From Flavobacterium sp. (GTDB lineage Bacteria; Bacteroidota; Bacteroidia; Flavobacteriales; Flavobacteriaceae), in assembly GCF_028689845.1 (NCBI RefSeq), contig NZ_JAQVCH010000007.1:1-64000 (forward strand): a stretch of 64,000 bases of DNA. The letters run 5' to 3'. The translations under genes were made by a program, and so were the position numbers. How positions within the stretch are numbered: the first letter of the stretch is position 1; each line of letters begins with the position of its first letter. A model generated the notes under the pieces. The model searched no databases and was not told where the DNA came from. It worked only from the letters and a program-made list of their open reading frames with translations. Shown one piece after another: positions 43,463-49,881 of this stretch.

Positions 43463-43502
43463 AAACCAATCTAAAATTTATGTATAAATGTTAGATTGGT
43501 TT
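43463..43502 (+). terminator. Terminator of the flavin reductase-DUF3127 operon
   Basis: The perfect 12-bp stem AAACCAATCTAA / TTAGATTGGTTT with a 16-nt loop is followed by a T-run, 28 bp after the DUF3127 stop. Confidence 0.75.
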
Positions 43503-43542
43503 TTTTGATAATTACTTAATTCTATTTTCCTTTTTCTAAATC

Positions 43543-44190
43543 ATGTATTTTCTCTCCAAAGAACTTTATTTCCCTCCTGTTAGTGAAGCTTCTATCGACG
43601 GTGTTCTTGCTGTTGGTGGCGATTTGAGTTCAGAGCGTTTACTTTTAGCTTATCGAAGCGGGATTTTTCCTTGGTTTGAAGAAGAAGAGCCTATTTTATG
43701 GTGGAGTCCGCCAGAGCGAATGGTAGTCGATCCACAGCTGTATAAAATTTCAAAAAGTTTGCGAAATATTCTGAATAGAAACCTTTTTAAAGTAACGTTT
43801 AACCAAGAATTTTCTACTATAATTAAATCGTGTCAGCTGTCACCGAGAAAAGACCAAAATGGCACTTGGATTACAGAAGCAATGGTTGAAGCCTATTTGC
43901 AGTTGCATGAAAAAGGCCATGCAAAATCAGTAGAAGTTTGGCAAAATGGCGAAATTGTTGGCGGCTTATACGGAATCGATTTAGGGAAGGTTTTTTGTGG
44001 CGAAAGCATGTTTTCAACGGTTTCAAATGCCAGTAAAGTTGCTTTTGTTTCGTTGATTCAAAAATTAAAAGAAGAAAATTACCATTTATTAGATTGTCAA
44101 TTGCACAACAATCATTTGGAAAAATTAGGAGCATTTGAAATCTCAAGGAATTCGTACATGAAGATTTTAAAAAACAGTTTGTCTTCCTAA
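43543..44190 (+). CDS. aat: Leucyl/phenylalanyl-tRNA-protein transferase
   Basis: Aat adds Leu or Phe to N-terminal Lys or Arg, creating N-degrons for ClpAP. The 215 residues begin FPPVSEASIDGVLAVGGDLS and contain FPWFEEEEPILWWSPPERMV and YGIDLGKVFCGESMFS, hallmark segments of the family. The length is standard. No clpS is adjacent. The region after the stop contains only a decayed fragment on the other strand. Confidence 0.95.
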   Translation: MYFLSKELYFPPVSEASIDGVLAVGGDLSSERLLLAYRSGIFPWFEEEEPILWWSPPERMVVDPQLYKISKSLRNILNRNLFKVTFNQEFSTIIKSCQLSPRKDQNGTWITEAMVEAYLQLHEKGHAKSVEVWQNGEIVGGLYGIDLGKVFCGESMFSTVSNASKVAFVSLIQKLKEENYHLLDCQLHNNHLEKLGAFEISRNSYMKILKNSLSS

Positions 44191-44193
44191 GAG

Positions 44194-44421
44194 TTACTTT
44201 CCGATTTTCCAGCTATATTCTTTAACGGATGGAATATAGGCTTTGTTTGCTTTTATTTTTAACTTGGTGAATACTTTTTCGTTATATTTAATTCCGATGG
44301 CATTGCCTGAAGTATATACTAAGTCGTCTTTAAAATTAATTTTAATCATTCCGTCTTGAAATTCAACATCAGAAACTCTATCAAGAAACCAAGTCGATTT
44401 CCATTGAAAGGCTAATTCATT
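44194..44421 (-). pseudogene. Decayed C-terminal gene fragment
   Basis: The 319-bp spacer between aat and tag has no complete gene, but one minus-strand frame is open for 75 codons: NELAFQWKSTWFLDRVSDVE, then DGMIKINFKDDLVYTSGNAI, ending KEYSWKIGK and TAA at 44194. The composition is convincingly protein-like. The frame is blocked upstream by TAA at 44422 and has no good start (one internal ATG would give 50 residues). I do not recognise the family. Bases 44425-44509 hold nothing I can support. Confidence 0.5.
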
Positions 44422-44509
44422 TTAGGTTCATTCGCACACACTTTTTAGTTTCAATAGTTAAGAATTCTTCAATAGCCTAACTTTACACCTTTTTGTCGAC
44501 AGCTGAAAA

Positions 44510-45070
44510 TTACTGTCGTCTCCAACAGCTTGTCAAATGATCGTTAACCATACCGGTGGCCTGCATGTGAGCATACATGGTGGTTGGTCCAATAAATTTG
44601 AAGCCTCGTTTTTTTAATTCTTTGCTTATTTTTTCTGCTAATGGGGTATAAGCAGGAACTTGAACTAATTCAGTGAACTGATTTTCAATCGGTTTTCCAT
44701 CTACAAAACTCCAGATATAGGTCGAAAAAGAGCCAAATTCTTCTTGGATTTTAATAAAAGCTTTTGCATTAGCAACAGCCGATTTAATTTTCAAGCTGTT
44801 TCGGATGATTCCGGCATCGTTCATTAATTCCTGAATTTCAAAGTCGCCAAACAGAGCAATTTGTTGGTAATCAAAATTTAAAAATGCCTTTCTGAAATTT
44901 TCTCTTTTTTTCAAAATTAAGTGCCAACTTACGCCGGCCTGAAAAGTTTCTAAAATTAAAAACTCAAATAATTTTTGGTCGTCAAATACAGGATTTCCCC
45001 ATTCATTATCATGATAATGGCGATATAAATCATCTTTTTCAGACCAAGCACAGCGGTTTTTATTTTCCAT
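44510..45070 (-). CDS. tag: DNA-3-methyladenine glycosylase I
   Basis: Tag excises 3-methyladenine from alkylated DNA. The 186 residues start MENKNRCAWSEKDDLYRHYH with the zinc cysteine and histidine, and contain LFEFLILETFQAGVSWHLIL with the catalytic Glu, and RGFKFIGPTTMYAHMQATGMVNDH near the C-terminus with the remaining zinc ligands. It overlaps the upstream VF530 gene by 11 bp, so they are translationally coupled. Confidence 0.96.
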   Translation of the reverse strand: MENKNRCAWSEKDDLYRHYHDNEWGNPVFDDQKLFEFLILETFQAGVSWHLILKKRENFRKAFLNFDYQQIALFGDFEIQELMNDAGIIRNSLKIKSAVANAKAFIKIQEEFGSFSTYIWSFVDGKPIENQFTELVQVPAYTPLAEKISKELKKRGFKFIGPTTMYAHMQATGMVNDHLTSCWRRQ

Positions 45071-45287
45071 CTTTTTTTGTTGAAAAGGTTTGTATGTATA
45101 AGTCTTCCACCTTTTTTCTAGCCCAATCTGTTTTTCGCAAAAAGGTCAAACTTGATTTAATGGATGGATTTTCTATAAAACATTTGATTTTAATTTTTTT
45201 TCCCAAAATTTCAAAACCAAATTTTTTTTCTAATTCGGTTAAAATTGCCAGCAAGGTTTTTCCATGAAGCGGATTGTTGTTTTCCAT
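45060..45287 (-). CDS. VF530 family DNA-binding protein
   Basis: The 75 residues match DUF2132/VF530: HGKTLLAILTELEKKFGFEILG and INCFxxNPSIKSSLTFLRKT-like (IENPSIKSSLTFLRKTDWAR). The Vibrio fischeri prototype is a small DNA-binding helical protein of unknown function. The 11-bp overlap with tag suggests a link with alkylation repair. A terminator for the tsf gene lies just upstream. Confidence 0.88.
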   Translation of the reverse strand: MENNNPLHGKTLLAILTELEKKFGFEILGKKIKIKCFIENPSIKSSLTFLRKTDWARKKVEDLYIQTFSTKKDGK

Positions 45288-45309
45288 GCTCTAAAGGTAT
45301 TAAAAAATG

Positions 45310-45340
45310 AAAAACCCCAATCGGAAAGATTGAGGTTTTT
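45310..45340 (-). terminator. Terminator of tsf
   Basis: The stem AAAAACC-CAATC / GATTG-GGTTTTT has one internal mismatch and a 5-nt loop; on the minus strand it is followed by a T-run. It lies 36 bp after the tsf stop. Confidence 0.78.
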
Positions 45341-45375
45341 AAAATGTATCGTTTTTGAAACGAGTTCAGGATAAA

Positions 45376-46200
45376 CTATCCTAAAGCTACTCTTTTAAAT
45401 CCTGTAACGGTAAGGTTAGCATCAACAGATTTTACATAAGCAGTTACGCTCATTGAGCTGTCTTTAATATAATCTTGGTTTACTAAGGTGTTATCTTTAA
45501 AGAAACGACCTAATTTACCTTTTGCAATATTATCAATCATAGCTTCTGGTTTGCCTTCTTGACGAAGTAAATCTTTAGCAATTTCAATTTCTTTTTCGAT
45601 GATAGCTTGATCTACGCCAGCCTCATTCAACGCAATTGGAGACATTGCCGCCGCTTGCATCGAAACGTTTCTAGCAGCTTCTTCAGCACCAGGAACGTTA
45701 GCAGAAAGTGAAGTTAACGTAGCAATTTTGTTGCCAGCGTGAATGTATGAACCAACGAAAGTGCCTTCTAATCTTTCAAAAGAAGCAATTTCAATTTTTT
45801 CTCCAATAACACCCGTTTGTTCGATTAATTTCTCTGCAACGGTCATTCCATCGAATGAAGCATTCATAAAATCTTCTTTGTTAGTATAATTTAGTGCTAA
45901 AGCAGCTAAATCTTGAGCTAATTTTACAAACGATTCGTTTTTACCAACGAAATCTGTTTCACAGTTTAACGAAATTACAACACCAGCTGTTTTTGCGTCA
46001 TTTACTACGGCAATAACAGCACCTTCTGTTGAATCTCTATCGGCTCTATTTGCAGCTACTTTTTGACCTTTTTTTCTAAGGTTTTCGATAGCTAAATCAA
46101 AGTCACCATCCGCTTCTACTAAAGCTTTTTTGCAGTCCATCATTCCTGCACCGGTTACTTGTCTTAATTTATTTACGTCTGCAGCAGTAATTGTTGCCAT
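45376..46200 (-). CDS. tsf: Elongation factor Ts
   Basis: EF-Ts is the nucleotide exchange factor for EF-Tu. The 274 residues show TAADVNKLRQVTGAGMMDCKKAL (N-terminal UBA-like domain) and SLNCETDFVGKN, the TDFV motif that contacts EF-Tu. It follows rpsB as in most bacteria; the intervening 136 bp carry an elaborate inverted repeat (46237-46328). Confidence 0.97.
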   Translation of the reverse strand: MATITAADVNKLRQVTGAGMMDCKKALVEADGDFDLAIENLRKKGQKVAANRADRDSTEGAVIAVVNDAKTAGVVISLNCETDFVGKNESFVKLAQDLAALALNYTNKEDFMNASFDGMTVAEKLIEQTGVIGEKIEIASFERLEGTFVGSYIHAGNKIATLTSLSANVPGAEEAARNVSMQAAAMSPIALNEAGVDQAIIEKEIEIAKDLLRQEGKPEAMIDNIAKGKLGRFFKDNTLVNQDYIKDSSMSVTAYVKSVDANLTVTGFKRVALG

Positions 46201-46236
46201 TTTGTATTTATTTTTAAGTTTTTATTAATTAAAAAA

Positions 46237-46328
46237 AAATTCCAATATTCAAATTTCAAATTCCAATTTTAGTAAATCATTTTATAAAAAACGATTCTTT
46301 GGAACTTGGAATTTTCCTATTGGAATTT
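46237..46328 (-). terminator. Nested inverted repeats between rpsB and tsf
   Basis: The outer pair AAATTCCAATA / TATTGGAATTT (46237-46247 with 46318-46328) encloses an inner pair AAATTCCAA / TTGGAATTT (46258-46266 with 46306-46314). On the minus strand the structure ends in a run of T, so it may be a partial terminator that sets the rpsB:tsf ratio. The AATTCCAA unit recurs and may also be a dispersed repeat. Confidence 0.55.
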
Positions 46329-46336
46329 AAAAGGAT

Positions 46337-47110
46337 TTATTCTTCTGAAGTTGTTTTAGCTTCTACTGCTACTACTTCTTCTACTGTATCTTCAACGGCC
46401 GTGTCACCATCTTTTTCAGAACCTCTTTCAGAAAGTCCTTCAATAATAGCACCCGTTACTAAAGATAAAATTTTGTCAATTGATTTAGAAGCATCATCAT
46501 TGGCAGGGATTACATAGTCAACTTGACGTGGGTCAGAGTTGGTATCAACCATTGCGAAAACTGGAATGTTTAATTTTTGAGCTTCTTTTACTGCGATGTG
46601 TTCAGCTTTGATATCTACTATAAATAAGGCAGCAGGTAATCTAGACATATCAGCGATAGAACCTAAGTTCTTTTCTAGTTTAGCACGAAGACGATCTACT
46701 TGAAGTCTTTCTTTTTTAGAAAGTGTATTAAAAGTGCCATCTTTTTTCATTCTATCAATAGAAGCCATTTTTTTAACAGCTTTACGGATAGTAACGAAAT
46801 TGGTAAGCATTCCACCAGGCCATCTTTCCGTGATGTACGGCATGTTCGCGGCAGCAGCTTTTTCGGCTACGATATCTTTTGCTTGTTTTTTGGTAGCTAC
46901 AAAAAGTACTTTTCTACCAGAAGCTGCAATTTTTTTCAAGGCTTCGTTAGCCTCTTCAATTTTAGCAGCCGTTTTATATAGGTTAATGATATGAATACCA
47001 TTACGTTCCATATAAATGTAAGGAGCCATGTTCGGGTCCCATTTACGAGTCATGTGTCCAAAATGAACGCCAGCCTCGAGTAAGTCTTTAACTTCAACTT
47101 TGTTTGCCAT
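46337..47110 (-). CDS. rpsB: 30S ribosomal protein S2
   Basis: The 257 residues begin MANKVEVKDLLEAGVHFGHMTRKWDP, the canonical uS2 start, with FVATKKQAKDIV and RWPGGMLTNF further in. The acidic/Thr-Val-rich C-terminal tail (about 230-257) extends past the core fold. It is downstream of rplM-rpsI on the same strand after a 146-bp structured spacer. Confidence 0.97.
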   Translation of the reverse strand: MANKVEVKDLLEAGVHFGHMTRKWDPNMAPYIYMERNGIHIINLYKTAAKIEEANEALKKIAASGRKVLFVATKKQAKDIVAEKAAAANMPYITERWPGGMLTNFVTIRKAVKKMASIDRMKKDGTFNTLSKKERLQVDRLRAKLEKNLGSIADMSRLPAALFIVDIKAEHIAVKEAQKLNIPVFAMVDTNSDPRQVDYVIPANDDASKSIDKILSLVTGAIIEGLSERGSEKDGDTAVEDTVEEVVAVEAKTTSEE

Positions 47111-47196
47111 TTTTTTGTACTAGTTTACGTTCTGTTGATTAGCAATGATATAGTAGCGATTACTCTGGTCTTTATCATTTAGATGCTAAACTAATT

Positions 47197-47213
47197 TTTC
47201 GATCGAATCGAAA
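47197..47213 (-). other. Hairpin in the rpsI-rpsB spacer
   Basis: The perfect 7-bp stem TTTCGAT / ATCGAAA with a 3-nt loop lies 84 nt before the rpsB start, with no T-run after it. It is a candidate rpsB leader element rather than a terminator. Confidence 0.35.
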
Positions 47214-47256
47214 TAATAACAACAATAACTTTTTTAATAATAATTTTGTAATTCGA

Positions 47257-47643
47257 TTAACGTTTAGAGAATTGGAATCTCTTACGAGCTTTTTTCTGTC
47301 CAAATTTCTTACGTTCAACCATTCTTGGATCTCTTGTTAGTAATCCTTCTGGTTTTAAGATAGCTCTGTTTTCAGCTTCTACCTCACACATTGCTCTTGC
47401 AATTGCCATTCTCACAGCTTCTGCTTGGCCTGTTGAACCACCACCATGAACATTTACTTTTACGTCAAAGTTAGTCGCATTTTCTGTCATAGACATAGGT
47501 TGCATCACTTTGTACTGTAAAGTAGCCGTTGGAAAGTAGTTTTCAAATTCTCTTTTGTTTACGGTAATTTTTCCTGTTCCTTCAGAAACATAAACACGTG
47601 CCACAGCACATTTTCTTCTACCGATTTTGTGAATAACTCCCAT
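47257..47643 (-). CDS. rpsI: 30S ribosomal protein S9
   Basis: The 128 residues match uS9: MGVIHKIGRRKCAVARVYV and the C-terminal DPRMVERKKFGQKKARKRFQFSKR tail that reaches the P-site tRNA. The start overlaps the rplM stop by 1 bp, the usual rplM-rpsI pairing. Confidence 0.97.
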   Translation of the reverse strand: MGVIHKIGRRKCAVARVYVSEGTGKITVNKREFENYFPTATLQYKVMQPMSMTENATNFDVKVNVHGGGSTGQAEAVRMAIARAMCEVEAENRAILKPEGLLTRDPRMVERKKFGQKKARKRFQFSKR

Positions 47644-48098
47644 TACTTTAGATCGTTTAAGTTAACGGTTTTTGGTTGTTGAGCCGCATTTTTGTGCTCA
47701 GAACCAACATTTACATTTAAATTTCGGAATAATTCGGCACCTAATTTGTTTTTAGGTAACATTCCTTTTACAGCCTTTTCCACTAATAATGCAGGGTTTT
47801 TTTGTTGCATTACTTTAGCAGTCAAGCTTCTTTGTCCACCTGGGTAACCTGTGTGACGGATGTACGTTTTGTCATCCAACTTGTTACCAGTCAGGTTGAT
47901 TTTTTCTGCGTTGATAACGATTACGTTATCTCCACAATCAACGTGCGGGGTATAATTTGGTTTGTATTTACCTCTTAAAAGCATCGCTACTTTTGAAGCA
48001 AAACGACCTAAGTTATGACCCTCAGCATCTACAACAACCCACTGCTTATCTGCGGTAGCTTTGTTGGCTGAAACTGTCTTGTAGCTTAATGTGTTCAC
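47643..48098 (-). CDS. rplM: 50S ribosomal protein L13
   Basis: The 151 residues contain WVVVDAEGHNLGRFASKVAMLL and RHTGYPGGQRSLTA, diagnostic of uL13. It is the first gene of the rplM-rpsI unit, with a clear promoter and a short CCCC/GGGG hairpin in its leader. Confidence 0.97.
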   Translation of the reverse strand: MNTLSYKTVSANKATADKQWVVVDAEGHNLGRFASKVAMLLRGKYKPNYTPHVDCGDNVIVINAEKINLTGNKLDDKTYIRHTGYPGGQRSLTAKVMQQKNPALLVEKAVKGMLPKNKLGAELFRNLNVNVGSEHKNAAQQPKTVNLNDLK

Positions 48099-48126
48099 AA
48101 TAATAATTTTTAATTAAACATTCCAT

Positions 48127-48151
48127 CCCCAATAAAGGGGTTGCAAAAGTA
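48127..48151 (-). promoter_or_regulatory. Promoter and leader hairpin of rplM
   Basis: The minus-strand -7 element TACTTTTG (48144-48151) is followed at the predicted start by CCCC-TTTATT-GGGG (48127-48140), a 4-bp GC stem at the 5' end of the leader. It may be a ribosomal protein leader. The rest of the 302-bp gap to the LacI gene shows nothing else I can support. Confidence 0.5.
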
Positions 48152-48400
48152 CAATTAATTATTATAAAAGCAAATAGGAGTTTAAGAATATTTTTTCAAT
48201 CTTTTTTTTAACCCTATTTTTGAGCTAAATCTCATGGTGTAGGTCGGTTAAATCTTTTTTTTCGCACTGATTTTTTTTGTTTTTTGCTTAATTAACGACT
48301 ATTTATTTCTATTCATCCTACATTTTTTGATGAGTTATCCTAAAAGTCTTTCTATTTCTATTCATTATTTTAGTATTTTTACGTTCAAAATTGGATAGGA

Positions 48401-49420
48401 ATGAAACCAAAAGCGACTTTAAAACAAATTGCTAAAGATTTAGGGATTTCAGTATCAACTGTTTCTAAAGCGTTGAGCGATAGCCATGAAATTAGTGATC
48501 CCACTAAATTAAGGGTTCAAGAATATGCAAAGCTTCAAAATTATAAGCCAAATACGATGGCTAAAAATTTAAAAAATCAACGAACAAATACTATTGGAGT
48601 CATTATTCCGAATATTCTGAATCCTTTTTTTGCTAAGGTTTTTAGCGGAATTGAACAAGCGGCAAATAAGAAAGGATATAATGTGATTACTTATATCTCT
48701 AACGAATCGTTTCTAAAAGAAAAACAAGCGATGGACTTGTTGAGTAACGGAACGGTGGACGGCTTTATTCTATCAGTCGCAGAAGAAACGCAAAAGCTAC
48801 ATGAATTCTCGCATTTTAAAGAAATTCTAAGAGAAGGTTTGCCAATTGTAATGTTTGATCGTATTATGGAAGATGTGCTATGTGACAAAGTTGTGGTAGA
48901 TGATTTTGAATCTTCTGTAGAAGCCGTAAACCACTTAATTCAATCGGGTTGTTCTAAAATTGCATTGCTATCGTGTATTGATAATTTGAGTGTTGGTAAG
49001 CACCGAGCCTTAGGCTATGAACGGGCCTTACAAGATCATGAAATTACTATTCGATCTAATTATGTAATTAAAACCGATAGTGAAAAAGATTTCGATTCTC
49101 GTTTAAAAAAACTGTTATCTACTGGAGAAATTGACGGCATTTTGGCTGTTGATGAACATGCTTCAACCATGGCGATGAAATTAGCAATTCAACTCGGAAT
49201 TAAAATTCCAGAGGAATTATGTATTATTGGATTTGCCGACGGGGTTTGGTCTCGCCGATTAACTCCGAGTTTGTCAACGATTAGCCAACATGGACCTGAA
49301 ATTGGGCACGAAGCAGCGAGGCTTTTAATAGATAAATTAGAAAACAAACAAGAAATACCAACGTATAAAACAACCGTAATTAAAACAGAGTTGCGTCAAC
49401 GAGAATCTACTAGAAAGTGA
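48401..49420 (+). CDS. LacI family transcriptional regulator
   Basis: The N-terminal HTH (TLKQIAKDLGISVSTVSKALS, about 5-25) and hinge helix (NYKPNTMAKNLKNQ) are followed by a periplasmic-binding-protein-like effector domain (GVIIPNILNPFFAKVFSGIE). Most relatives sense sugars. No sugar-use genes are next to it, so the regulon is elsewhere. The 339 residues are standard. It is convergent with a small lipoprotein gene, the stops being 4 bp apart. Confidence 0.93.
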   Translation: MKPKATLKQIAKDLGISVSTVSKALSDSHEISDPTKLRVQEYAKLQNYKPNTMAKNLKNQRTNTIGVIIPNILNPFFAKVFSGIEQAANKKGYNVITYISNESFLKEKQAMDLLSNGTVDGFILSVAEETQKLHEFSHFKEILREGLPIVMFDRIMEDVLCDKVVVDDFESSVEAVNHLIQSGCSKIALLSCIDNLSVGKHRALGYERALQDHEITIRSNYVIKTDSEKDFDSRLKKLLSTGEIDGILAVDEHASTMAMKLAIQLGIKIPEELCIIGFADGVWSRRLTPSLSTISQHGPEIGHEAARLLIDKLENKQEIPTYKTTVIKTELRQRESTRK

Positions 49421-49424
49421 AAGC

Positions 49425-49805
49425 TTATTCGATAATGCCACAGATGCCATCCACACAACCCACTGCTGTTGGCGGAACTGCCACTGCACAATCTGAAACA
49501 GCTCCAGTTTCTAAATTAAACTGATGTTGCATTTCGTTGTATTCTAAAACTTCGGCAGTAAGAAATTCCAAATCAACTGCATTCGAAAAAACTAAATATC
49601 CCCATGGTCCACCGCAGGGTTTAGAGCCAAAAGCAATAAAATTACATCCTATTTCTTCCTCACAAGGAAAAGTTGCGATATAAGCTTCAATTTCAGATTT
49701 TTTCAGATTTAAATCTTCAGGAGTAATTGTAGAAGGATTATCCTCTTCACATTGAAAACTTTGAAGCAATAAGACTAGGACGAAAAGTTTTATAAGATGT
49801 TTCAT
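49425..49805 (-). CDS. Cysteine-rich lipoprotein of unknown function
   Basis: The ATG at 49805 gives MKHLIKLFVLVLLLQSFQC, a clean lipoprotein signal; an upstream in-frame start adds 11 residues without improving it. The mature 107 residues hold six more cysteines in pairs: FPCEEEIGC, GSKPCGGPWGYL, SDCAVA and GCVDGIC. It looks like a compact disulfide-stabilised extracytoplasmic domain. I recall similar GSKPCGGPWGYL proteins in Bacteroidota, without known function. It is downstream of polA on the same strand. Confidence 0.72.
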   Translation of the reverse strand: MKHLIKLFVLVLLLQSFQCEEDNPSTITPEDLNLKKSEIEAYIATFPCEEEIGCNFIAFGSKPCGGPWGYLVFSNAVDLEFLTAEVLEYNEMQHQFNLETGAVSDCAVAVPPTAVGCVDGICGIIE

Positions 49806-49881
49806 AATTGCTATTTTAATAAAGATGCAAAAAAACAATTTTGGTTGCTTTTCAATTCTATAATTCCAACTTAAAAATAAT

